Assembly (NCBI GenBank): GCA_964580905.1
Contig: CAZOLR010000004.1
Span: 20,787 to 84,786 of the forward strand
Direction: 5' to 3'
Source of the DNA: G041228335 sp964580905
Lineage (GTDB): Bacteria; Pseudomonadota; Alphaproteobacteria; Puniceispirillales; UBA1172
Length of the DNA: 64,000 nt
How positions within the stretch are numbered: position 1 is the first letter of the stretch; each line of letters starts with the position of its first letter. Both the position numbers and the translations under genes were made by a program. The notes under the pieces are model-generated. The model had not been told where the DNA came from. It searched no databases and worked only from the letters and a program-made list of their open reading frames with translations. This document shows, piece by piece, positions 55,900 through 64,000 of this stretch.

Positions 55900-56997
55900 T
55901 TATCCTGTGAAGTCCAGGGCCCGGCAATCTTCGGTTTCCCAGCCCACATATCCGGATGTGCCCGGCTTGATATCACCACTCAGGCTTGCGTTAGGCACTT
56001 TGACAACAAACTCACTGTTCCCCGCCACTGTCATCCGGCAACGGATATGATCCCCGAGATAGATCAATTCTTCAATTTTTGCCGGCATTGTGACTTTGCT
56101 GGCCGACTTTTTCTTGCTGAAACTGATCCGTTCCGGCCGGATGGAGAGAGTTGTCCTGTCCCCTTTGGCAACGTTCACTGCTGTTGCCTTGATCTTTCCG
56201 TGCTCTCCCAGATCGACCTGCGCCACGCCCTTGGTGATGCCGGCGACGGTGCCGTTAAGCTTGTTATTCTCACCAATGAACTGGGCAACAAAAGCATTTT
56301 CAGGACGCTCATAAAGCGTAACCGGGTCGGCAAGCTGCTGGATCACGCCATCGTCAAAAACCGCGATACGGTTGGACATGGTCAACGCTTCGGACTGGTC
56401 ATGCGTCACATAGACAACCGTGACTTCCAGATTTTCGTGAATATGCTTGATTTCATATTGCATGTGTTCACGCAACTGTTTGTCCAGCGCGCCCAGCGGC
56501 TCATCCATCAGCACAAGCTCAGGCTCAAACACCAGGGCGCGGGCAAGGGCAATACGCTGTTGCTGGCCACCTGAAAGCTGGCCCGGCCGACGGTCGCCGA
56601 AGGCACCCATCTGCACCATATCAAGAGCTTTGCGAACCTTTTCTTCGGTTTCCGCCTTGCCGAACTTACGTACGCTGAGCGGGAAAGCGAGATTCTCATT
56701 CACGGTCATATGCGGGAAGAGCGCGTAATTCTGAAACACCATCCCGATGCCGCGCTTATGAGGCGGGATATTATTGATCGGGTTGCCGTTGATCATGATT
56801 TCGCCATGGGTGGCGGTTTCAAATCCGGCCAGCATCATCAGGCAGGTTGTCTTGCCGGAACCCGACGGCCCGAGCATCGTGACAAACTCACCCTTTTCAA
56901 TATCAAGATTGAGATTTTTTACGACGAGGATCTCACCATCGTAACTCTTCTGAACATTCTGGTAACGAACAAAGGGTGTTCCCTGTACCATTCCCAT
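55900..56997 (-). CDS. ABC transporter ATP-binding protein (PotA-like), second system
   Basis: A 365-residue ATPase. Walker A is LGPSGSGKTTCLMMLAGFET, the Q-loop MVFQNYALFPHMTVNENLAF, the signature LSGGQQQRIALARALVFEPE, Walker B VLMDEPLGALD, and the H-loop VVYVTHDQSEALTMSNRI. The C-terminal TOBE-like domain starts near residue 240. Start choice is uncertain between the ATGs at 56997 and 56991 and a TTG at 57003. It heads the operon with two permeases and hemA. No binding protein gene is present in this cluster. Confidence 0.92.
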   Translation of the reverse strand: MGMVQGTPFVRYQNVQKSYDGEILVVKNLNLDIEKGEFVTMLGPSGSGKTTCLMMLAGFETATHGEIMINGNPINNIPPHKRGIGMVFQNYALFPHMTVNENLAFPLSVRKFGKAETEEKVRKALDMVQMGAFGDRRPGQLSGGQQQRIALARALVFEPELVLMDEPLGALDKQLREHMQYEIKHIHENLEVTVVYVTHDQSEALTMSNRIAVFDDGVIQQLADPVTLYERPENAFVAQFIGENNKLNGTVAGITKGVAQVDLGEHGKIKATAVNVAKGDRTTLSIRPERISFSKKKSASKVTMPAKIEELIYLGDHIRCRMTVAGNSEFVVKVPNASLSGDIKPGTSGYVGWETEDCRALDFTG

Positions 56998-57183
56998 CCC
57001 CAATTTAATTTATTTTGACATACTAAAACGAACATTGCCCTGCTATGCAAGGTTTTATTGGCAAAATCCGACAAAATTGGCCGAAACCACGTTATTTTTA
57101 GGATAAATGATCCACCCTTCAGTGGGCCGGCACAGGTTTCACCTCACTGTCAGATTTGCACCACCCCGCTTTGCGCATCCATA

Positions 57184-58137
57184 CTATCGATGATGGAGAA
57201 TTCGGCCGATAGTGTTCAGCAGAAGCTGTGCCGCCAGAGTTGAGGTTGATCCTGTCGGGTCGTAATCCGGGGCCACTTCAACGAGGTCAAGCCCGATGAT
57301 ATTACCTCTCCGCGCCAGCCCGTCCAGCAATTCAAGGATTTCATAATATAGAAAGCCGCCATGACTGGGCGTGCCTGTACCGGGGGCGATGGACGGATCA
57401 AATCCATCGATATCAATCGTGACATAATACCTGCTGGCGGCAGGAATGCGCTCCAGCACTGCGCCAACGCCGAGTGACCGGAACTGCCGGACGGAAAGAA
57501 TATCACTGCCAAATCCGCGGGCATCTTCATAGCCTTCGCGTGCCGTTGACGAAACATTCCTGATCCCGATCTGGCTGAGCCCGGTGACATAGGGCTTTTC
57601 AGCCGCCCTTCGCATCGGGTTCCCGTGCCCGGCGGTCACACCGTGGCGTTCGTCGACAAAATCAAGATGGGCGTCAATCTGAACAAGATGAAACGGCTCT
57701 TCATCGCTGAAGGCGTTGATTGCCGGAATATTCACCGAATGGTCACCGCCAAGCACCACCGGCAACGCCCCTGCCTTCAGGATGGCACGAACACCTGCCT
57801 CAATATTGGCATGGCTCTGCTTTGTATCGGTATGGATGATATCGGCATCACCGATATCCACGATCCGGGTGGTTTCCGCGGCAAGATACGTGATATCGTC
57901 TTCGTGGTCATAGGCACCGGCATGGCCAAAGGAAAACAATGTTGAGGCTTCACGGATTGCCCTCGGGCCAAAGCGTGCACCAGGCCTGTACTGGGTGCCG
58001 AAATCAAACGGAGCCCCAAGGATCGCCACATCCGCATCAATCGCATCCCAGTCTGTCTGGATGGGGTATTTCCCGAAACTGCAGAGCCCGACAAACGGCA
58101 GGTTAAGCCGCCCCGATGAATATCCGTGTGTTGCCAT
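57184..58137 (-). CDS. Agmatinase-family ureohydrolase (SpeB-like)
   Basis: A 317-residue ureohydrolase with all Mn-binding motifs: VLGGDHSVN, QIDAHLDFVDERHG and TIDIDGFDPSIAPGTGTPSH. The N-terminal GAPFDFGTQYRPGARFGPRA is typical of agmatinases. Agmatinase splits agmatine into putrescine and urea; related enzymes act on guanidinobutyrate, guanidinopropionate or proclavaminate. ATG at 58137 has GGAGGG 5 bases upstream and is preferred over 58149. The neighbouring polyamine-type ABC operon (187 bp downstream, same strand) supports a link to guanidine or polyamine metabolism. Confidence 0.88.
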   Translation of the reverse strand: MATHGYSSGRLNLPFVGLCSFGKYPIQTDWDAIDADVAILGAPFDFGTQYRPGARFGPRAIREASTLFSFGHAGAYDHEDDITYLAAETTRIVDIGDADIIHTDTKQSHANIEAGVRAILKAGALPVVLGGDHSVNIPAINAFSDEEPFHLVQIDAHLDFVDERHGVTAGHGNPMRRAAEKPYVTGLSQIGIRNVSSTAREGYEDARGFGSDILSVRQFRSLGVGAVLERIPAASRYYVTIDIDGFDPSIAPGTGTPSHGGFLYYEILELLDGLARRGNIIGLDLVEVAPDYDPTGSTSTLAAQLLLNTIGRILHHR

Positions 58138-58230
58138 CGCACCCTCCATATCTGCCGTGGCATATCAGGCCCCGGGAAATCTCGGGGCCGTCACATCCTT
58201 CAGGTTGATGCGCAGGCACGAGAAAGGCAA

Positions 58231-58287
58231 GCCCAATCCCGACAGTTCCGCATTTACACAGATGCCGCGGCGCCTTCAGGATTGGGC
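58231..58287. repeat. Long-range 9-bp inverted repeat downstream of the secretion operon
   Basis: GCCCAATCC at 58231-58239 and GGATTGGGC at 58279-58287 are exact complements, 39 bases apart, in the 170-bp gap between the HlyD-like gene stop and the agmatinase start. The enclosed GC-rich block could form an inner stem. It may act as a branched terminator or RNA-stabilising end of the minus-strand secretion operon; the following T-run (TTGCCTTTCT) is poor. Confidence 0.35.
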
Positions 58288-58307
58288 TCAAAGATGGGTC
58301 AGAGACG

Positions 58308-59894
58308 TTATTTCTCCCGGAAAGCTATTGTCTGCGCCCTTTTGATAGGGGAGAGGATATATTCCATGATAGTCCTCTTGTCCCCCAGGAGATCAACAAT
58401 AACCGTCATGCCGGGCACGACATCCGGCGTAACCCCGGATTGCGGAAAGGTTGTATCCGGTATTTTCACCATGGTAACAAAATATGGCAGCTGGTTTTCT
58501 TCCTGGGTGCTGTTGCTGGCGATTTTCTGCACCCGACCTTCGAGTGTTCCAAACCTTGAAGGATCATAGGACGTGAGCGATATACGCACCTTCTGACCGA
58601 TCCTGATCTTGGAGACATCATCGGTATTTACCCTGGCCCGAACCGTGACTTCATTCTCATCCGGTACAAGTTCAGCCAGGATCGCGCCTCCATCGACCAC
58701 CGCACCGATGGTATTGACGTGAACAACCGATATCACGCCATCTGCAGGTGCCCGGACCGCAGCATAGGCAACCTTGCCCTTCAGCGCCTCAAGCCTGGCT
58801 TCCGCCTGGGCCGCCTGAGTGCGCGCTTCAACCAGCCGGGTTTCAGCATCGGCGCGGAAACTGTCATCAATGGCTTGCAGGCGACGCTGATGGCTTTTCA
58901 GATCAGCTGCCATCCGCTGGGCGGCCAGTCCGGCCAGACGCTCCCGTCCCACCGCTTCATCCAGTCTTGCCTGAACATTGAGAAGACTGAGCTTTGGTTC
59001 ATACCCCTTATCGACAAGAGGTTTCACGACGCTGAGCTCTTCCCTGATCGTGGCAATCTGCATTCCTGCCACTTCGCCTTCAGCAATCTGTTCGGCGATG
59101 CCCTGACGCAGGCTTTCTATTTCCTGCTCAATCACCTTCTTCTCGCTGTCGAGGGCTTTTCGGCGGCTGAGGAAAACCGCGCGCTCCTGTGCGGTCACTT
59201 CCGGGGCTTCTGTCACCAATTCCGGGGGGAAATCAATGCTGTCTTCCCCCTTGCTTTCCGCCTCAAGCCGGTGGATGGTCGCCCGCGCCGTCAGCCGCTG
59301 AATTTCGTTATCATCAAAATTCGCCCGGACATCTTCGTCCTCAACCTCAAAGATGACGTCTCCCTTTGAAACCCGGTCCCCCAGTTTGACCCTGATGGCC
59401 ACAACAGAACCCGGCAGACGCGACTGGATGATTTGCACATTCTCACTCGGCACAACTTCACCATCAGCGCGGACAACCTCATCAATTTCCGAGAGCACAG
59501 CCCAGGCGACTGCGGAGGCAAAGAATACGGCAATGATGATATAGATCATCTGCCCTTTGAGCGGGGTTTTCCGCCCCACCTCAAGGCTGATCTCCGGCGT
59601 CACCAACTGGGCCGGCACAAGCACCGGCTGCGGGATGAAGAAGTTTACAATGGCGCGTTTGCGGCGACCAAACCAACCTGCAATCCTGCCGCCGGGCGAA
59701 GGGGGCGGGCCGTCGGATGTGTCTTCAGCCTCCGTCTCTGCCCGGGGTAAGGGGGCCTTCGGGTCAACGGTTTCGGCTTCAACCCTTTCGACCGTGATCC
59801 CGTCTTCACGGGTTTCTTCTTCAACCGCGGCTTCGGAACGCCGGCCAAACAGTCTGGCAAGGAATGAACGGGAAAAATTGGAATCTGAACTCAT
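58308..59894 (-). CDS. HlyD-family type I secretion periplasmic adaptor
   Basis: A 528-residue membrane-fusion protein. A long acidic, proline-rich cytoplasmic N-terminus (about 1-80) precedes one membrane helix (MIYIIIAVFFASAVAWAVLS, about 114-133). Then come the lipoyl/barrel halves (DEVVRADGEVVPSENVQIIQ), a long periplasmic coiled coil (about 210-370) and the C-terminal barrel (VHVNTIGAVVDGGAILAELV, ending MTVIVDLLGDKRTIMEYILS). It bridges the ABC exporter and the outer-membrane channel. The ATG at 59894 overlaps the ABC gene stop (TGATG). The N-terminal 80 residues are longer than in HlyD. Confidence 0.92.
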   Translation of the reverse strand: MSSDSNFSRSFLARLFGRRSEAAVEEETREDGITVERVEAETVDPKAPLPRAETEAEDTSDGPPPSPGGRIAGWFGRRKRAIVNFFIPQPVLVPAQLVTPEISLEVGRKTPLKGQMIYIIIAVFFASAVAWAVLSEIDEVVRADGEVVPSENVQIIQSRLPGSVVAIRVKLGDRVSKGDVIFEVEDEDVRANFDDNEIQRLTARATIHRLEAESKGEDSIDFPPELVTEAPEVTAQERAVFLSRRKALDSEKKVIEQEIESLRQGIAEQIAEGEVAGMQIATIREELSVVKPLVDKGYEPKLSLLNVQARLDEAVGRERLAGLAAQRMAADLKSHQRRLQAIDDSFRADAETRLVEARTQAAQAEARLEALKGKVAYAAVRAPADGVISVVHVNTIGAVVDGGAILAELVPDENEVTVRARVNTDDVSKIRIGQKVRISLTSYDPSRFGTLEGRVQKIASNSTQEENQLPYFVTMVKIPDTTFPQSGVTPDVVPGMTVIVDLLGDKRTIMEYILSPIKRAQTIAFREK

Positions 59895-61681
59895 CAATTC
59901 CCTCCTTTCAATTTTTCCAGCACCTCATCGCGTGGGCCATCCATGACTATCCGCCCAGAATCGACAATCAGGATCCGGTCGGCAATACTGACAAGAGGGC
60001 CGCGATGGGTCACAAAAATGGCGGTCTTGCCGCGCAACGCTTCGTTGAGATTCTGAACAAGCTGGTTTTCGGTGGTGGCGTCCATCGACGACGTCGGCTC
60101 ATCCATGAGGATGATATTCGGGTTGCCGATCATCGCCCGGGCAATGGCCAGCGACTGGCGCATGCCGGCCGACAGCTCCTGCCCGCGTTCCGAGAGGATA
60201 AAATCAAACCCGTTCGGCAGCATCCCGATGAACTGTCCGGCCCCTGCCAGTTCCGCCGCCGCGACCAGCTCTTCATCGCTGGCATCCGGCGCCCCCATAA
60301 GCAGATTTTCACGCACCGTGCCTGAAAAAAGGATTGGGTTCTGCAGGACAACACTGACATTTTTCCGAACGTCTTCGGGATGCAGGTTCCGGATATCCGC
60401 ATCATCCAGCAATACCGCACCGGCGGAAGCGCTGTTTATCCCGGCCATGAGGCTGAGCAGTGATGATTTGCCTGAACCAATACGTCCCAGAATGGCAACC
60501 TTTTCCCCGGGTTTCACCGTAAAGCTGCAGCCGTTCAGTGACGGTTCATTCTGACCTTCATAGGTCAGGCTGACATTCTTAAGGGAAATGCCGCCATTCA
60601 GTTTTTCCCGCCGCACATGGCCTGTGCGTTCTTCTTCTTCGGTGGTGATATTCATCACTTTCGAAAGCCCGCTATAGGCAACGATCGCCTGATTAAGACG
60701 GCCGAGAAGAGAGGTGATCTGGCCAAGTGGTGCCAGCGTCCGCCCGGAAAGAATCACGCAGGCAATCAGCTGCCCCATGGTCAGATTACCGCTGGCGATC
60801 AGAAAGACCCCATAGACAATAATGCCAACCTGGGAGGCCTGCTGGCCAAGCTGGGTGAAATAGGTGGCCAGCTGGGAGGTGAATCGGCTCCGCCGCTGGG
60901 CAGAACCCTGATTGATCACCCCCTGAAACCATCTGTTGCGCAGAATGGTGATCCCACGGACAGATTTGACGGTGTGCAGATTGCTGAGAAGTTCAACCAT
61001 CACCGCCTGTTTGGACTGCCCCTGGGTGGCGCTGACATCACTGATCTTCCGCATGATCGGCTGCAACAGCAGGCCGAAAAGAATGACCACCGGCACCACC
61101 AGCGCCGGCACCGCCGCGACCGGCCCGCCAATCGCATAGAGAACAAAGAGGAAGAGAATAACAAAAGGCAGATCAGCAAATACCGCGAAACTGGCAGAAC
61201 CGATCACCTCTTTGAGGATTTCGAAATCACGCACGGTATTGGCCAGCGCCCCGGTTGCCTGCCTCGACATGCTGATATCATGGCGGGAGATCTTGTCAAA
61301 GAGATCAGAGGAAACCTGCTTGTCGATCTCCGTGCCGGCATGATCGACAAAACTGCCGCGGATAATTTTCAGCGTAAAATCAAACCCCATGATGATGATG
61401 ACAATCAGGGTAAGGGCAAAAAGCGATTCCGTGGCGTTATTCGGTATCACCCGGTCATAGACCGTCATGATGTAGAGCGATGACGCCAGGGCAAAGAGAT
61501 TGATCATCACCGAGGCGATAATCACCTGATAATATGTCCGCCGGTTTTGCAGTACATACTGCCAGAACCAATGCCCTTTGCGGCCGGCCGGAGCCTTTAT
61601 TGCGCTCTTGTCACCGGTGGTGCCGTCTTTGGATTTAGACGACGGCTGATCTTTTGAAACTGTGGCAGAAGGATTCAGCAT
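59894..61681 (-). CDS. Type I secretion ABC transporter (permease-ATPase)
   Basis: A 595-residue fused exporter. The six-helix domain (LFALASSLYIMTVYDRVIPN, GALANTVRDFEILKEVIGSA) resembles the LapB/LssB branch. The nucleotide-binding domain has Walker A GRIGSGKSS (about 407-415), signature LSAGMRQSLAIARAM (variant of LSGGQ) and Walker B NIILMDEPTSSMD. It lacks the N-terminal C39 or C39-like domain of HlyB/LapB; the first 40 residues are polar and unstructured. GGAGG lies 6 bases before the ATG, inside the end of the tolC-like gene. It would export a C-terminally signalled protein such as an RTX protein or adhesin; no candidate is in the window. Confidence 0.92.
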   Translation of the reverse strand: MLNPSATVSKDQPSSKSKDGTTGDKSAIKAPAGRKGHWFWQYVLQNRRTYYQVIIASVMINLFALASSLYIMTVYDRVIPNNATESLFALTLIVIIIMGFDFTLKIIRGSFVDHAGTEIDKQVSSDLFDKISRHDISMSRQATGALANTVRDFEILKEVIGSASFAVFADLPFVILFLFVLYAIGGPVAAVPALVVPVVILFGLLLQPIMRKISDVSATQGQSKQAVMVELLSNLHTVKSVRGITILRNRWFQGVINQGSAQRRSRFTSQLATYFTQLGQQASQVGIIVYGVFLIASGNLTMGQLIACVILSGRTLAPLGQITSLLGRLNQAIVAYSGLSKVMNITTEEEERTGHVRREKLNGGISLKNVSLTYEGQNEPSLNGCSFTVKPGEKVAILGRIGSGKSSLLSLMAGINSASAGAVLLDDADIRNLHPEDVRKNVSVVLQNPILFSGTVRENLLMGAPDASDEELVAAAELAGAGQFIGMLPNGFDFILSERGQELSAGMRQSLAIARAMIGNPNIILMDEPTSSMDATTENQLVQNLNEALRGKTAIFVTHRGPLVSIADRILIVDSGRIVMDGPRDEVLEKLKGGN

Positions 61682-63060
61682 TCCGGCCCTCCATAGGGCA
61701 GGTTGAGCACGTCACCCAGCCGGTCAGCAAAAAATACCCCACGCAAGAGAGCGCCCTCGATCTGATACGACAGGCTGATCTGCTCTGCCTCCAGTTCCGC
61801 GATCTGTTCCATGAGCCGCGTGACCGACAGAGGATCGCTTTCTGTCTGGCCCTGGCGGGCCTCCGCTTCCTCGAGCCTATCCTCAAGCTCCGTCATTTTT
61901 TCCGAATTTGCGGCATATCTTTCCCGGGACTGCCGGAGGGTTTCAATCACATTCTCAACCTGGTTGCGATGCTGCCGGATAAGGTCATCCCGCTCATTGT
62001 TGAGGCTGCGCCCCTGCCAGGTTGCCTCAGCCTGACGGGCTTCGTTACTGCCCCCGTCATAGAGCGGCATGGAAAACCTGACCTGGCCGACCATCTCGTA
62101 TTCCCTGGAAAACCCGTCGATATCGAAGAAAGTCGTGTTGAACTGGCCTGTAAACTGAGGTTTCTTTTCCGCCTCGAGTTTGCCGATCTGGGTGGTATTG
62201 CTCTGAATTTCGAAATCCAGACGCCGTATCTCCCGTATCGTTTCACTTGAGATGCTGGGCGGGGTTTCGGGCCGGGCCAGACGGAAGCGGCCAAGCAGGG
62301 CAACGGCGGTGTCCGCATCAAGGGCAAACCTGTTCGAGAGCTCCGCTTCATTAAGATCAATCTGCCGGTTGGCCAAAGTCAGCTGTATCTGGGCATCAAG
62401 CTCGATCACCTTATATGCCCTGAGATCACCGATGCGCATGACACCGGCATTGACCCCCGCCTCCACCTGGGCACCTATGGGCGCAAGGTCCTTCGCATAA
62501 CCCTCATAGAGCACGGCAAGATCATGGTTTTCGGCAATGCGCATCGCCAGATCAACGATATCTGCGGCTACGCGATCTATCTGGATCTGCATGCTGAGCC
62601 GCTGGGCGGCGGCGTCATTCAGCGCGATCTGCTTATCGGCATCAATGACCCCCCAATCGTAAAGCACCTGATTTACCCGCACCACCGCATCGATGGCGTC
62701 GTCGTCGAAACGCCGACTGAGTGTTTCGCGGCGCTTGATATTGCTGGAAAGAGTTGAGCCCCCCTGCAAGTCAACGGAAACCTGCGGATACTGCCTGCTC
62801 TCAGCCAGGTCAAAATTGCTGGCGGCACTGCAGATATTCGCCCGCGCGGCGGCAACATTGGGGTGGCTGACCACCGCCGCCACCGCACGATCCGCCGTCG
62901 CATTTATCCCGGCAAGGATTTCACTCTCCGATGCCGGTCCTTCGGTTGTCTCTGTCGCTGTCGTCTGGCCAAAGACGCGGCCAGTGGACGGCGGCAATAT
63001 CATTGCAATAAAAAGACAGCCGCAGGTGATAAACCAGCGGCTATGTTGCGGATTTCTCAT
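61675..63060 (-). CDS. TolC-family outer-membrane channel of the type I secretion operon
   Basis: A 461-residue exported protein. ATG at 63060 has AGGAGGT 3-5 bases upstream; the longer frame is rejected. A signal peptide (about 8-31, ending TGRVFGQ) is followed by repeated TolC helix pairs (AAVVSHPNVAAARANICSAA, VVRVNQVLYDWGVIDADKQI, GQVRFSMPLYDGGSNEARQA). This matches the AggA/LapE-like adhesin-secretion group. It is first of the operon, with its end overlapping the ABC gene. It forms the trimeric channel docking to the HlyD-like adaptor. Confidence 0.9.
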   Translation of the reverse strand: MRNPQHSRWFITCGCLFIAMILPPSTGRVFGQTTATETTEGPASESEILAGINATADRAVAAVVSHPNVAAARANICSAASNFDLAESRQYPQVSVDLQGGSTLSSNIKRRETLSRRFDDDAIDAVVRVNQVLYDWGVIDADKQIALNDAAAQRLSMQIQIDRVAADIVDLAMRIAENHDLAVLYEGYAKDLAPIGAQVEAGVNAGVMRIGDLRAYKVIELDAQIQLTLANRQIDLNEAELSNRFALDADTAVALLGRFRLARPETPPSISSETIREIRRLDFEIQSNTTQIGKLEAEKKPQFTGQFNTTFFDIDGFSREYEMVGQVRFSMPLYDGGSNEARQAEATWQGRSLNNERDDLIRQHRNQVENVIETLRQSRERYAANSEKMTELEDRLEEAEARQGQTESDPLSVTRLMEQIAELEAEQISLSYQIEGALLRGVFFADRLGDVLNLPYGGPEC

Positions 63061-63401
63061 GGTACCTCCTTCCGTAACCACCTAAACTACTGTGACCAAT
63101 GCGGGTGGTCAGGCCCTGTCACCAGATGGATTAACCGGCAAGGCACATAAAGTTGCTACGGGCACTCGCTGAACGGTCAAACCGATTGGTTGATTCGTGT
63201 GAGGAGTATACGAAGGAGTAGTTAAAATTTACTTAACGTACCGAAAATAAATAAAAAAATTAATTTTCTATTAATTTACGCGAGCGCGACAAGCATGATG
63301 AGACTTGCCTGAAATGCCGGAGTAAGGCTAGAAGGGGGATATCGCCACCTGCCCGTATTCCGGGCCAGACAGGCAAGAAAAGAACAGCACCGGAGGGGGA
63401 A
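63061..63401. other. Intergenic region between secretion operon and trhO
   Basis: This 341-bp divergent gap has no reading frame of note. The central part (63220-63280) is strongly AT-rich, with GTTAA-N7-TTAAC and AATTAAT-N5-ATTAATT inverted repeats. It probably holds the promoters of both directions. No known operator was recognised. Confidence 0.5.
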
Positions 63402-64000
63402 ATGGTGTGCCCGCCTGAAAACGGGAAGCAGATCACGAAAGAAACCGGCGCGGGAGAGCAGGAGCCTTACCGGGTGGCCGCACTCTATCAGTTCACCCAT
63501 ATCGCTGATCCGGAGGCAAAACGCCTGCCCTTGCTTTCGTTATGTGAAGAGATGGACATACGCGGAACATTGCTGCTCGCCCATGAAGGTCTCAACGGCA
63601 CCATTGCAGGTCCTTCGGACGGGATTGCGGCGATTATCCGCCACCTTGAATCCTGGCCTGAGATCAGCGGCCTTGAGGTTAAATATTCCACTTCACGTTC
63701 ACCGGGGTTTCTGCGTATGAAAGTCCGGCTCAAGTCTGAAATAGTTACCATGGGCAAACCGGGCATTGATCCGCGAAGTGATGTCGGCACCTATGTTGAC
63801 CCGGAAGACTGGAATGCGCTTATCCGCCGGCAGGATGTCATGGTTATCGATACCCGGAATACGTATGAAACCCGGATCGGACGTTTCGCAAGAGCTGTTG
63901 ATCCCGGCACCGAAACATTCCGCGAATTCCCGGCATGGGCTGATGATCTGGCGGCGGACACGGATGCCCCTAAGGCTGTCGCCATGTATTGCACCGGCGG
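63402..64000 (+). CDS. trhO: TrhO-type tRNA uridine hydroxylase / rhodanese-related protein, 5' part
   Basis: The first 199 codons of a protein cut by the window edge. GGAGGGG ends 3 bases before the ATG at 63402. After an N-terminal tail of about 27 residues, VAALYQFTHIADPEAKRLPL opens the acylphosphatase-like domain (LLLAHEGLNGTIAGPSDGIA). The rhodanese domain follows with VMVIDTRNTYETRIGRFARA, FREFPAW and the start of the catalytic motif MYCTGG right at position 64000. TrhO (YceA) makes 5-hydroxyuridine at tRNA position 34. The remainder of the active-site loop is outside the window. Confidence 0.92.
   Translation, partial: MVCPPENGKQITKETGAGEQEPYRVAALYQFTHIADPEAKRLPLLSLCEEMDIRGTLLLAHEGLNGTIAGPSDGIAAIIRHLESWPEISGLEVKYSTSRSPGFLRMKVRLKSEIVTMGKPGIDPRSDVGTYVDPEDWNALIRRQDVMVIDTRNTYETRIGRFARAVDPGTETFREFPAWADDLAADTDAPKAVAMYCTG

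Noticed and set aside
60617..61483. 288-codon plus-strand frame opposite the type I secretion ABC gene
   Set aside because: Translation is His/Asp/Asn-rich and repetitive-looking, a mirror of hydrophobic helix codons on the true strand.

Overview
The window looks like a chromosomal segment of a heterotrophic, probably marine, alphaproteobacterium. The class assignment rests on several genes: a 5-aminolevulinate synthase (C4 haem pathway), a GapR-type DUF2312 nucleoid protein next to a DUF1244 protein, an MntR-type regulator and a fused indolepyruvate:ferredoxin oxidoreductase. The marine lifestyle is an inference from ectoine breakdown, many polyamine/amide uptake and hydrolysis genes and acyl-CoA catabolism. 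No rRNA or tRNA gene, insertion sequence, phage gene or CRISPR array was seen. Genes are tightly packed and no obvious foreign island stands out.

Layout. 1-3.6 kb: the start of an NCS1 nucleobase permease (minus), a divergent ketopantoate-reductase-like protein and a Baeyer-Villiger-type flavin monooxygenase. A perfect GntR-like palindrome lies between the first two. 3.7-13 kb: a polyamine/opine-type ABC importer (binding protein, ATPase, two permeases) interleaved with an amidase, a serine beta-lactamase-fold hydrolase, a YtcJ-like amidohydrolase and a RidA-family protein. This reads as an import-and-hydrolyse cassette for an unknown amide or amine. 13-20.5 kb: an enoyl-CoA hydratase, a ferredoxin-NADP reductase, and an apparent operon of fused indolepyruvate oxidoreductase, ectoine hydrolase (doeA) and N-acetyl-diaminobutyrate deacetylase (doeB). 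20.6-27.7 kb: a thiolase and an Ldh2-type dehydrogenase (plus), then a four-gene minus operon of MFS transporter, L-2-hydroxyglutarate-dehydrogenase-like and DadA-like flavoenzymes and an M24 peptidase.

27.8-31.3 kb: three neighbouring proteins with type IV prepilin-like N-termini. One carries a LamG-type jelly-roll domain and one lacks the conserved Glu5. No pilus assembly genes are nearby, and this is the most unusual locus of the window. 31.3-45.6 kb: methylmalonate-semialdehyde dehydrogenase with an Lrp-type regulator, a glycosyltransferase, two RNA methyltransferases, a GlxA-type regulator, SufE, methylmalonyl-CoA mutase (two subunits), an ArnT-like glycosyltransferase, MntR, and the DUF1244-gapR-pyrF cluster. 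mmsA and the mutase fit valine/propionyl-CoA catabolism into succinyl-CoA.

45.6-57 kb: a DUF3047 protein, a double cold-shock-domain protein, an MFS transporter, thioredoxin reductase, acetoacetyl-CoA synthetase, an M23 peptidase, hemA, and a second polyamine-type ABC importer without a binding protein. 57-64 kb: an agmatinase-family ureohydrolase, a complete type I secretion operon (TolC-like, ABC, HlyD-like) with no substrate gene in view, and the start of a TrhO-type rhodanese, cut by the window edge at its catalytic Cys motif.

Non-coding signals of note: a strong terminator pair after the first binding protein, an orphan terminator at about 34.45 kb that may end a small RNA, and several inverted repeats in promoter regions.
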